Program-made: the position numbers and the translations under genes
Part shown: one piece after another, positions 6,683 through 14,079 of the stretch
Position numbering within the stretch: position 1 is the stretch's first letter
Layout: each line of letters starts with the position of its first letter
Notes under the pieces: generated by a model
The model's database searches: none
What the model saw: only the letters and a program-made list of their open reading frames with translations
What the model was told of the DNA's origin: nothing
Assembly: GCA_947623305.1 (NCBI GenBank)
Contig: CANQGQ010000016.1
Span: forward strand, 1 to 41,971
DNA: 41,971 bases
Origin: an uncultured Alistipes sp.
Lineage (GTDB): Bacteria; Bacteroidota; Bacteroidia; Bacteroidales; Rikenellaceae
Direction: 5' to 3'

Positions 6683-9093
6683 AACGGAATACTCTTTTTA
6701 CAGCGTTCGGCTGTATGCTCCTCGGAGCGTGCAGCACCGAACCCGCCGCACAACAGGACTATGCCATCGACCTGCGGGTGGCGGATCGGCCGATTGAACA
6801 GGGCTTCCTGAAAATGGGCGGGACAGCACCCGACGGCGGAAGCATCGACTTCAACAGCTACTACATGTCGCTCGACAAACGACCCCATATCCCTATCATG
6901 GGTGAAGTCCACTTCTCACGGGTTCCCCGCGAGCAATGGGAGGAGACGATCCTCAAAATGAAGGCCGGAGGGATCAACCTGATCACCACCTACGTCTTTT
7001 GGAACATGCACGAGCAGTATGAGGGACGTTTCGACTTCTCGGGGAATTTGGACATACGCCATTTCGTCGAGTTATGCCGCAAACACGACATGAACGTCAT
7101 CATGCGCATCGGGCCGTTCTGCCACGGCGAGATCCGAAACGGCGGCATCCCCGACTGGTTGTATGGACGACCGTTCCAGATCCGAACCAACGACGCAGAA
7201 TATCTGCGTTACGTCGACCGTCTCTACGGAAAGATCGCCGAACAGCTCGACGGGCTCTACTACAAGGATGGCGGCAACATCGTGGCCATACAGCTCGAAA
7301 ACGAGTTGCAGCACTCGGCAGCTCCCTGGTCGTTCGGCTATCCGGGTCAGGAAAAGGAGTTTACCGTGGCGGACTACGACATCGACAACACGAAAATCGG
7401 CGTCTCCGTACAGGAAAATGCGGCCGTTGAAGCCGATATGGGTGCTCGGCATCTGCAAACGTTGCGCGAAATCGCTCGATCGAAGGGGATGATCACGCCT
7501 TTCTACACCGTTACGGGGTGGGGCAATGCGGCGATCCTCCCTGGCGAGTCGATCCCGGTAACGTCGGCCTATCCGTATCCGTTCTGGACGGAAGGCGTAG
7601 AGGCTTCGCCGTTCTACCTGTTCAAGGATATTCAAGCCCATCCCGATTACGAACCGGTGCGTTACGAATCGACCCGCTATCCGTCGTTCTGCGCCGAAAT
7701 GGGGGCGGGCATTCAGATGATCTGGTCGCGCCGTCCGCGTGTCCCGGCCAAAGCCGCCGAAGGTCTGATGCTGCGTTCGCTGGGAAGCGGCGCGAACGGA
7801 ATCGGATACTACATGTACTGTGGCGGCACAACCCCGCGCGGCCGTTTCGGATTTTTCAGCGACGAGCCCATGGGCGTTCCCAAGATGTCCTATGACTTCC
7901 AGGCTCCCATCGGAGAATTCGGCAAAACACGTGATTCGTACGGTGTGCTGCGTTTGCTGCACAGTTTCGTGGCCGATTTTGGCGACCGTTTGGCCCCAAT
8001 GGGTATCGTGCTCCCCGAAGGTTACGACCGGATCACCCCCGAAGACTCCACAACCCTGCGTTATGCCGTCCGTAAACAGGGCGACAGCGGATTCGTTTTT
8101 ATCACCAACTTCCAGGATCATGCTGCACGACAGGAGATTTCCGGCGCCCGTCTCTCGCTGCAACTCGATGGCGAAGTGCTTCGCATCCCGTATGCGAAGG
8201 CGCAGCGCATGAACATCGCTCCCGAGGCGAATATCATCCTTCCATTCAACTTCCGGATGGAGTCTTTGCTGCTAAAAACGGCAACAGCCCAGCCGTTGGC
8301 GGTCATCCGCAACGGCAACCGGCCGCATTACTTCTTCTTCGCACCCGAAGGAATCCAACCCGAATATCGTTTCGATGAAGCGACACTCGCATCGGGAACG
8401 GTCTCCTTACTGATGCCGGAAACGGGCTGGAACCGGACGGTTGTATTGAAGGGTGCTGACGGCAGCGAGATTCTGTTGACCACGCTCACGCGCTCGGAGG
8501 CGAAGAAGGCTGTCAAGGTCGTAACGGACGAAGGCGAATATCTGATTCTCTCGGCTGCCGATTTGTTGCAGTATGGTGATCGGTTGAACTTCCAGCAGAC
8601 GAATCCGACCCTACATGTAATCAGTTATCCGGCACTGGACGTCGCGGGATTCGGTTCATCGGCCCGCATCGAGGAGCAGAGCGATTTCGGTGCTGCATAC
8701 CGGATTGAGCAGAACCCCGTCGAAATCGAGGCCGACATCCGTAAGGGCAATGACCGCCGCTGGGAGGTACACGTACCTCGAAAAGCGTTCGAGGGGGTCA
8801 GCGACCTAATCCTTCGGCTCGATTACATCGGCGATACCTGCGCAGCCTTCATCGATGGCGAAATGGTGACCGACCACTTTTATGCGGGTGCTCCGTGGGA
8901 GATCGGATTGAAGCGATTCCGCGACCGGATCGAAGAGAAGGGTCTCTATTTCTATTTTCGCCCCATGCCGGTCGATGCTCCTTATTTGATCGACTTGCCT
9001 GCAGATCAACCCGTCGATTTCTCGAAAGGCGAGGTGCTGGACGTCCGTTCGTTCAGCGTCATCCCCGAATACTCGTTCGACTGTAAACTTTGA
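6679..9093 (+). CDS. GH35 beta-galactosidase-like lipoprotein
   Basis: This 804-residue glycoside hydrolase has a lipoprotein signal peptide (MKRNTLFTAFGCMLLGACS, lipidated Cys at 18), so it probably sits on the outer or inner membrane facing the periplasm or the outside. The TIM-barrel begins MGEVHFSRVPREQWEETILK (about 74-93) and continues with ITTYVFWNMHE and MRIGPFCHGEIRNGGIPDWL, the hallmark run of GH35. The proton donor is probably E209 in AIQLENEL and the nucleophile E340 in PSFCAEMGAG. Beta-sandwich domains typical of large GH35 enzymes fill the C-terminal half. It should release galactose or a related sugar from glycans. No SusC/SusD pair is nearby, so it is not in an obvious polysaccharide-utilisation locus. 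Confidence 0.9.
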   Translation: MKRNTLFTAFGCMLLGACSTEPAAQQDYAIDLRVADRPIEQGFLKMGGTAPDGGSIDFNSYYMSLDKRPHIPIMGEVHFSRVPREQWEETILKMKAGGINLITTYVFWNMHEQYEGRFDFSGNLDIRHFVELCRKHDMNVIMRIGPFCHGEIRNGGIPDWLYGRPFQIRTNDAEYLRYVDRLYGKIAEQLDGLYYKDGGNIVAIQLENELQHSAAPWSFGYPGQEKEFTVADYDIDNTKIGVSVQENAAVEADMGARHLQTLREIARSKGMITPFYTVTGWGNAAILPGESIPVTSAYPYPFWTEGVEASPFYLFKDIQAHPDYEPVRYESTRYPSFCAEMGAGIQMIWSRRPRVPAKAAEGLMLRSLGSGANGIGYYMYCGGTTPRGRFGFFSDEPMGVPKMSYDFQAPIGEFGKTRDSYGVLRLLHSFVADFGDRLAPMGIVLPEGYDRITPEDSTTLRYAVRKQGDSGFVFITNFQDHAARQEISGARLSLQLDGEVLRIPYAKAQRMNIAPEANIILPFNFRMESLLLKTATAQPLAVIRNGNRPHYFFFAPEGIQPEYRFDEATLASGTVSLLMPETGWNRTVVLKGADGSEILLTTLTRSEAKKAVKVVTDEGEYLILSAADLLQYGDRLNFQQTNPTLHVISYPALDVAGFGSSARIEEQSDFGAAYRIEQNPVEIEADIRKGNDRRWEVHVPRKAFEGVSDLILRLDYIGDTCAAFIDGEMVTDHFYAGAPWEIGLKRFRDRIEEKGLYFYFRPMPVDAPYLIDLPADQPVDFSKGEVLDVRSFSVIPEYSFDCKL

Positions 9094-9147
9094 ACCCTAA
9101 CCTAAAAATCTGGCCTAATTGTAAAAACGGATGATGAAATATGTGTA

Positions 9148-9168
9148 AAGACAATTTGGAATTGTCTT
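9148..9168 (+). terminator. Weak hairpin after the GH35 gene
   Basis: AAGACAATT and AATTGTCTT form a 9-bp stem around TGG, 55 nt after the GH35 stop. There is no T-run, so termination is only possible. Confidence 0.35.
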
Positions 9169-9200
9169 CAGATGATGCGCTATGTTCGGGTGCTATCTAA

Positions 9201-9383
9201 ACACAAGGATGTATCGTCAATATAAATTATGTCGCAAGTTGGCACAAGAAATCGCAGGAGCTCATGTCGGAAAATCCGACGATTCGGGCAGCCCTCGTCT
9301 CCACGAACTCCGTTACGCAGGGCGAGCAGGTCGCCGATCTGAGGAATCCGCTTATGGAATCGGGCGTGCCTATCGACTTTACC
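9201..9383 (+). pseudogene. Fragment of an MmeI-type class I DNA methyltransferase
   Basis: The frame gives NYVASWHKKSQELM, then RAALVSTNSVTQGEQVADL and NPLMESGVPIDF. This matches, from memory, the conserved segment of MmeI-like restriction-modification methyltransferases (DYVxxWYxKA ... AAFVSTNSITQGEQ ... IDFAHRTFxW), which lies just after the catalytic motif. Only about 60 of roughly 900 residues remain, and the expected aromatic strand after IDF is lost. An upstream stop is at 9198. The rest of the gene is absent, so this is a dead fragment of a lost restriction-modification system. Confidence 0.6.
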
Positions 9384-9849
9384 GATATGGGGATCCGTCG
9401 CGAAACGCTCGATGACCGGTCGGATTTTCATAGATATGGGCGATCTTCACTACCGGCTCGCAGAGCAAGGTGGATTACGATCGGCTTATTGAGCGTCTTA
9501 AACGTGGTGTATAGCGGTTATCTCCTCGTAACGGATAGAATACTGCCAACCCGACTTTCTCGTTTATATGGACATTATATGCCGCCTCTGCTTGCAGATT
9601 GAGTGGCATCGCTCCCGAAGTCGTAAGACGGGAGGGGGTAGGCTCATAGTTATATAATAGTATTGTTTATATTTATTATCAAATAAATATGTTTGCAATA
9701 ATGGTCTGCAAGTAACAATGAAGTAACAAATATTTTTCGAGTCTGCACGTTGCAGGCATCCGCAAAAATTAGCAACAACAGGTACTATGCTTTTCGAATA
9801 TAATGGAAAATATGATAAAGGGAATAAAAGCACTCGTTTCCCTTTGCAA
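9384..9849. other. Gene-free, decayed stretch
   Basis: No supportable gene is present. Short frames such as TTGSQSKVDYDRLIERLKRG, ending at a TAG at 9512, look like a scrap of another coding sequence from the same island but are too short to name. From 9640 to 9850 the DNA is AT-rich and featureless. Confidence 0.5.
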
Positions 9850-10986
9850 TTATAAAAGTTTTTTCAAGTCTTCAATATCAGGCAACGCCCGTTTGAGTTT
9901 TTCGGGCATATCATCCGATGTCTTATAAGTGGCAACACCCATCGGCTTGTCGTAATCTTGAATCACATACTCTACGTAATTCTTATCCGCACTTTTACAT
10001 AACACGATACCGATAGCCGGATTCTCGTGTGGCTTGCGCATTATGTCGTCTGCAAGCCGAAGATATGTGCAAAGTTGCCCCAAATACGAGGATTTGAATG
10101 CACCACGCTTTAACTCGACTACGACTAATGCGTTCAACTCACGATTGAAGAAGACCAAGTCTGGGAAATGTTCTACGCCGAATGCCTCCAACTTGTATTG
10201 GTTGTCGATAAATGCGAAGTCGCGTCCAAATGTCAAAATGAATTTCTTTATATTGTGAACAATCTCATTCTCAACAACCCGTTCATCAATCTCCTCTTTG
10301 TTCTGTTCCTCCAATTCCTCTACATTGATAAAATCCAAGAGATATTCATCCTTGAACATACCAATTGCTTTCAAGGATTGTCGTGTATCTGAAATTGTCT
10401 GTATAAAATTGTGCGCTATCTCACCCTGATGATGAAACAAGTCGTCATCAATTCTTACGGATAAAACCTCTTTGCTCCATTGATTGGTGACGGCCTGCCT
10501 AATGTAGAACAATCGCTCGTCAAGGGTCCTAGTCTTGCGGACGATTATCATATGATGGGTAAAGCCCAACGACAGAAACATTTCCATATTAAACTCCTTA
10601 TTCTCATTCTTTTGCAATGCTGTCAACTGCTGTGTGTCTATTTTGCTAACAGCAGTTAGCGATTTGCGATTTCCTAATTCGCTAACCGTGATTAGCGAAT
10701 TTAAATCGTTGCACCAAGTCTCATAAAATTGGCGCATAAATTTGATATTGGCTGCAGAGAATCCGCGCAGTCCCGGCAACTCTTTCTGTAATTGCTCACT
10801 GATTGTCTCGATAGCACCTTTGCCCCAAAAGCCTTCGCGTGAATTTCTGGAGACATAGCAACCTATACCGTAGTAGAGCGACAGTTGCTCTTTGTTGACT
10901 GACAAAGCTGCTCGGTATTGGCTGCGCAATATCGCTTCTTTAATGACTTTAACTACATCTTTGTATTCCATCATCGTATTCATCAT
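9850..10986 (-). CDS. PD-(D/E)XK nuclease-domain protein, YhcG/DUF1016 family
   Basis: This 378-residue protein has the two-part YhcG architecture: an N-terminal DUF1016 helical domain (about 1-170, including LSLYYGIGCYVSRNSREGFWG and LSLGFTHHMIIV) and a C-terminal nuclease-like domain (about 240-378). The PD-(D/E)XK signature is intact: FPDLVFF with D276, then VVVELKRG with E291 and K293, followed by YLGQLCTYL. Members are common in mobile and defence islands, and some are reported in phage defence or DNA repair; the exact role here is unknown. A linker at about 97-117 is encoded by two palindromes (see the repeat at 10645-10701). A -7 box lies about 16 nt upstream of the start. Several ATG codons cluster at the start. 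Confidence 0.9.
   Translation of the reverse strand: MMNTMMEYKDVVKVIKEAILRSQYRAALSVNKEQLSLYYGIGCYVSRNSREGFWGKGAIETISEQLQKELPGLRGFSAANIKFMRQFYETWCNDLNSLITVSELGNRKSLTAVSKIDTQQLTALQKNENKEFNMEMFLSLGFTHHMIIVRKTRTLDERLFYIRQAVTNQWSKEVLSVRIDDDLFHHQGEIAHNFIQTISDTRQSLKAIGMFKDEYLLDFINVEELEEQNKEEIDERVVENEIVHNIKKFILTFGRDFAFIDNQYKLEAFGVEHFPDLVFFNRELNALVVVELKRGAFKSSYLGQLCTYLRLADDIMRKPHENPAIGIVLCKSADKNYVEYVIQDYDKPMGVATYKTSDDMPEKLKRALPDIEDLKKLL
10645..10701. repeat. Two adjacent palindromes inside the YhcG-type gene
   Basis: GCTAAC-AGCA-GTTAGC (10645-10660) and AATTCGCTAA-CCGTGA-TTAGCGAATT (10676-10701) lie 15 nt apart within the coding sequence. They share the core GCTAA/TTAGC. The encoded linker is serine-rich (SLITVSELGNRKSLTAVS) and sits between the two domains. 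Confidence 0.75.
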
Positions 10987-11318
10987 TCTGATATGATGCT
11001 ACAAAAATACTGAATATTTTTACTTCCCTATAATACGCATTGTATCTAATTATCGATATGCTAATCCTTGCGTCCGCCAGCTTCTTTCTGCTCAAACAGT
11101 TTGTTATCATACCGACTGCCTCGATTTTCTTGCTGTCGACAATCTTTGCGTATACCTGCGTTGTGCGGATATCGGTGTGTCCCATCAGTTTGCAGAGTTG
11201 CATAAAGGTCGGCCCCGACCGTCATCATCATTGTGCCGAAGGCATATTGTGAAGCATGGTATGTAATCTCTTTGTCTATACCTGCTTTTGCCACCCTTTG
11301 TTTGAGTAGCTTGTTCAT
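10949..11318 (-). pseudogene. Frameshifted tyrosine recombinase (integrase) C-terminal fragment
   Basis: Two minus-strand frames join into one integrase C-terminus. The first gives NKLLKQRVAKAGIDKEITYH followed by GTMMMTVGADL; the second gives LCKLMGHTDIRTTQVYAKIV and DSKKIEAV. The switch falls at about 11190-11200. The family's H-x-x-R motif is spoiled (HASQYAFGT in place of HxxRHTFAT), so the catalytic Arg is lost. The GH and the tyrosine in TTQVYAKI remain. The N-terminal two thirds are missing. This is a dead recombinase of the kind that moves Bacteroidales integrative elements. Confidence 0.8.
11002..11009 (-). promoter_or_regulatory. -7 promoter box of the YhcG-type gene
   Basis: CAAAAATA reads TATTTTTG on the minus strand, an exact TAnnTTTG match 16 nt upstream of the 10986 start. 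Confidence 0.45.
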
Positions 11319-11397
11319 AACGGCACGATTCTGTTTTTTTAGATAAACGCTTATAAAAATAACGTTTTGTTCTAAAGAACTTTTTCAATATCCATAT

Positions 11398-11502
11398 ACG
11401 CCCTTCCGGCCAGCAAGATAGGCATAGCGAACGATACGTCAAGGCGTAAAACCTTGTCTTACATCGTTCGCTATGCCTATTTCGCCCTTGCTGACCGGGC
11501 GT
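11398..11502. repeat. Large imperfect inverted repeat ahead of the DUF2958 gene
   Basis: The perfect core is ATAGGCATAGCGAACGAT (11418-11435) with its reverse complement at 11463-11480. Outer arms CCGGCCAGCAAG (11406-11417) and CTTGCTGACCGG (11487-11498) extend it with one mismatch and a 6-nt asymmetric insert. The loop holds a small CAAGG/CCTTG hairpin (11440-11456). It could form a cruciform in DNA or a long hairpin in RNA, and ends 25 nt before the DUF2958 start. I recall similar sequences in Bacteroidales mobile elements but cannot verify this. Confidence 0.8.
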
Positions 11503-11527
11503 TCCGGCGGTATAAAATCTTATAGTT

Positions 11528-11836
11528 ATGAAACTGCTGACAAAAGAAATTATCTCGAAATTCGAGAAACATCCTTTTGGTTCACAAGACGGAAAAGGAA
11601 TGGATGCAAGAGTGCTGGTAAAGTATTTCAACCCTTCCGGAATCGGCACATGGCTGATTCCGGAAGCTGAACGTAAGGGCGATGACTGGCGACTGTTTGG
11701 CTACTGCCATCTTTTTGAATGGGAATGGGGTAGTTTGATGCTCTCAGAGTTGCAAAACCTCCGGTTGCCGTATGGATTGACCGTTGAACGCGATATTTAC
11801 AGTACGGGGAAATTCGTACGGGATTTTGTAAAGTGA
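11528..11836 (+). CDS. DUF2958-family protein
   Basis: This 102-residue protein begins MKLLTKEIISKFEKHPFGSQ, with the run LVKYFNPSGIGTWLIPEAE (about 30-48) and GDDWRLFGYCHLFEWEWGSL. These are the signature of DUF2958, a small family found mostly on plasmids and integrative elements and of unknown function. It is full length and intact, although the island around it is decaying. A large inverted repeat occupies its 5' region and may control it, and a bidirectional terminator follows 20 nt after the stop. Confidence 0.85.
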   Translation: MKLLTKEIISKFEKHPFGSQDGKGMDARVLVKYFNPSGIGTWLIPEAERKGDDWRLFGYCHLFEWEWGSLMLSELQNLRLPYGLTVERDIYSTGKFVRDFVK

Positions 11837-11855
11837 ACCTGCGTAGAAATAAGTC

Positions 11856-11883
11856 AAAGAAGCGGAAGATTTTCCGCTTCTTT
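11856..11883. terminator. Bidirectional terminator between the DUF2958 and excisionase-like genes
   Basis: AAAGAAGCGGAA (11856-11867) and TTCCGCTTCTTT (11872-11883) form a perfect 12-bp stem with a 4-nt loop between converging genes. The ends are A-rich and T-rich respectively. Confidence 0.85.
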
Positions 11884-11885
11884 GA

Positions 11886-12179
11886 TTACTTCAATGCCCT
11901 GACGAAATGTGTATGCAACAATTCCAAAATAGCCGATTGCGGATAAAGATATTTACCTCCGAATGTCGTATAGGGTATGATGCGTTCGTCTCGATAGGTC
12001 TGTAACGTTCGCTTGCTTATACAGAACATCGTCCGCACCTCTTCGCCCGTCAAGTAAACTTCATTCATAACGGATGGACGATGGTTATCTATTAAGCGTT
12101 CTACGATTTGCAGAGTTTGCGTGAGCTTTTTTCTCAATTCGCAATAGGCATCCGTATTACGGGTTATCAAATCATCCAT
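11886..12179 (-). CDS. Excisionase-like helix-turn-helix protein
   Basis: This 97-residue protein has an N-terminal helical part (about 1-38) and a MerR/excisionase-type helix-turn-helix: YLTGEEVRTMFCISKRTLQT (about 42-61), then YRDERIIPYTTFGGKYLYPQ and SAILELL. This matches the HTH_17-type proteins that accompany tyrosine integrases in Bacteroidales elements, where they act as excision or regulatory factors. Its start overlaps by 8 nt the end of an upstream sister gene of exactly the same length. With the integrase dead, it can only serve as a regulator or act in trans. Confidence 0.85.
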   Translation of the reverse strand: MDDLITRNTDAYCELRKKLTQTLQIVERLIDNHRPSVMNEVYLTGEEVRTMFCISKRTLQTYRDERIIPYTTFGGKYLYPQSAILELLHTHFVRALK

Positions 12180-12465
12180 GATTGTTGTGGGAGATTAAAT
12201 TATCCGTAAGGATTCGATGGATAGATGCTTCCTCGAAAAAGATTTTATTTCCTAAAACGGTATATGGAACAGTTCCGTTCTGGCGGTAATACTGCAATGT
12301 GCGTTTGGTAACATGCAATGCTTTACAAACTTCCTCGGTCGTCAGTCATTTATCCGGTTTCGGTAAAAGGGACAATGACGCCAGATGCTGGATCCGTTCA
12401 CAAAGACGGATAATAAGGGTTTGCAGCTCACTATAAGCTGCCGATTCAATCATTTTGCACTCCAT
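12172..12465 (-). pseudogene. Second excisionase-like gene interrupted by an in-frame TGA
   Basis: The minus-strand frame from ATG at 12465 runs 97 codons to TGA at 12172, the same length as the next gene. It reads MECKMIESAAYSELQTLIIR, an in-frame TGA at 12348-12346 (codon 40), then LTTEEVCKALHVTKRTLQYY and RQNGTVPYTVLGNKIFF. The stop falls just before the LTTEEV helix, where relatives usually have a Trp or another residue, so TGG to TGA is a likely single-base loss. No good internal restart is seen. It has the same fold as its neighbour and partly the same wording (KRTLQ.Y), so the pair probably arose by duplication or as a standard xis pair. Confidence 0.78.
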
Positions 12466-12611
12466 AATTCAAGATGGTTTTAGATTAGAGCCCCTTATGG
12501 GTATGACAAAATAAAAACATTTTGAGGTGCAGACGTTAAATCGTCCTATCGTTGCCGTTTATGACCGGAACAATTTCCTAATCGACCTTATTTGACTTTT
12601 CCTTTTGGCTA

Positions 12612-12642
12612 TTGATTTTTTGGAGAAAAAGTTGTACCTTTG
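12612..12642 (+). promoter_or_regulatory. Orphan promoter at the island edge
   Basis: TTG (12612-12614) and TACCTTTG (12635-12642) form a good -33/-7 pair 20 nt apart. No gene follows on the plus strand before the terminator at 12783. It may have driven a gene now lost. The stretch 12466-12782 holds nothing else I can support. Confidence 0.45.
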
Positions 12643-12782
12643 TTATAGCCAAGTGTCATTACAGAGTAAAACGACGCAATTTACTTGTGGCCTATTCGGT
12701 GTACCTTATCAGTTTAGAATTTGCAATTAGCTGATATGCAAGAAATAAAAAGAGAGGTTCATTTACCCTTCTTTCCGCAGCG

Positions 12783-12817
12783 AAAAGGCCGTCCGAACAT
12801 TGTTCGGACGGCCTTTT
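12783..12817. terminator. Strong bidirectional terminator after tpiA
   Basis: AAAAGGCCGTCCGAAC (12783-12798) and GTTCGGACGGCCTTTT (12802-12817) form a perfect 16-bp stem with an ATT loop. It lies about 95 nt past the minus-strand tpiA stop. Confidence 0.9.
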
Positions 12818-12911
12818 CCGTTGAATAGCGGGATTTTTACCCCTTGACGTTCGGATCGGTCGGCGGAGCGGCGAACTCCGTTGCCGATCACCGTCGGAAC
12901 ATCCCCTCCGC

Positions 12912-14060
12912 TTATTTCGAAAATCCTTTGCCGATGGCGAGGAAATCTTCGGCTTTCAACGCGGCTCCGCCGATCAACCCGCCGTCGACATCCTGTTTGG
13001 CGAAAATTTCGGCTGCATTCGACGGTTTGCACGAACCGCCGTACAAAATCGGACAATCTTCAGCTACGGCACCGAATTTGGCGGTCAGCACCTTGCGGAT
13101 GTGCGCGTGAATCTCTTGTGCCTGGTCGGCGGTCGCCGTTTTTCCCGTGCCGATGGCCCACACCGGTTCGTAGGCAATTACGAGATTTTTGAATTGTTCA
13201 GCCGTCAGATTGTAAACGACCTCTTCGATTTGTGCTTTTACTACATCGAAATGTTTGCCGGCTTCGCGCTCGGCGAGGTTCTCGCCCACGCAGTAAATCG
13301 GCGTCAAACCGTTCGCATAGGCCTGTGCCATCTTCTTGTTGAGGGTTTCGGAGGTCTCGCCGTAGTATTGACGGCGTTCCGAGTGGCCTAAGATGACATA
13401 TTTGCATCCCAACGCTGCAATCATCGAAGCGGCCACTTCGCCCGTGTAGGCGCCTTTGGCTTCGGCGGCGCAGTTCTGAGCGCCCAGTTCGATGTCCGAG
13501 CCTTTGAGTGCTGCGGCCACCTCCGACAGATGGGTGAACGGCGGGCAGACGATGAAATTCACGCACGAGCAGACCTCGCTGCGACCTGCGACGACCCCTT
13601 TGGCCAGTTCGACGCCCTCGGCCGGAAGGGTGTTCATTTTCCAGTTTCCGGCAACAATTTTCTTTCTCATTTTCGGTTTGTTTTTATAGAGTAAACTGTA
13701 TATCAACGTAATTGCGATGCCCGCTGCAAGTACCAGCAGGCTTTTCACGAAGAATCGTTCCGTTCGGGTCGCGCCTGCATCGGGCAGCAGCCAATCGGTC
13801 ATCGGCATTGCTGCCAGAAATATCGCCGCATACGTCCAAAACACGAATTTTCCGCGTGCGTTTCGGGTCGGCAGCTTCGCCCACAGCTGCATGGCCGACC
13901 GGAGCCACCAAGCGGTCAGAACAACGTCGTAGCCCGCGTAGTAGATCCACTTCGGCAAAAAACCGGCGGCAGCGAACGTCCACAAGGCAACGAACACCGT
14001 ACCGACCGTCAGACAGCCGACGGCTTGTCGGGTCGTGAGGTTTCTGAATGACCGGTTCAT
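12912..14060 (-). CDS. tpiA: Four-helix membrane segment fused in frame to triose-phosphate isomerase
   Basis: A single uninterrupted 382-codon frame encodes two parts. Residues 1-130 contain four hydrophobic helices (about 13-32, 38-58, 73-90, 105-124) ending LYKNKPK. Residues 131-382 are a complete triose-phosphate isomerase starting [13 protein letters not shown]. The TPI part has the catalytic Lys (GNWKMN), His ([12 protein letters not shown]), Glu ([14 protein letters not shown]) and the phosphate loops YGGSCKPSN and GLIGGAALK. It interconverts dihydroxyacetone phosphate and glyceraldehyde 3-phosphate. There is no stop between the parts, but an ATG at 13670 preceded by an A-rich run could start a normal 252-residue soluble enzyme. 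The frame begins 19 nt after lysS, suggesting one operon. I do not recognise the membrane part. Confidence 0.85.
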   Translation of the reverse strand: MNRSFRNLTTRQAVGCLTVGTVFVALWTFAAAGFLPKWIYYAGYDVVLTAWWLRSAMQLWAKLPTRNARGKFVFWTYAAIFLAAMPMTDWLLPDAGATRTERFFVKSLLVLAAGIAITLIYSLLYKNKPKMRKKIVAGNWKMNTLPAEGVELAKGVVAGRSEVCSCVNFIVCPPFTHLSEVAAALKGSDIELGAQNCAAEAKGAYTGEVAASMIAALGCKYVILGHSERRQYYGETSETLNKKMAQAYANGLTPIYCVGENLAEREAGKHFDVVKAQIEEVVYNLTAEQFKNLVIAYEPVWAIGTGKTATADQAQEIHAHIRKVLTAKFGAVAEDCPILYGGSCKPSNAAEIFAKQDVDGGLIGGAALKAEDFLAIGKGFSK

Positions 14061-14079
14061 GCACGGAGATGAGCGGTCG

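Noticed and set aside
12736..12829. 30-codon open frame after the orphan promoter
   Set aside because: It reads through the strong terminator at 12783-12817, so it is very unlikely to be translated.
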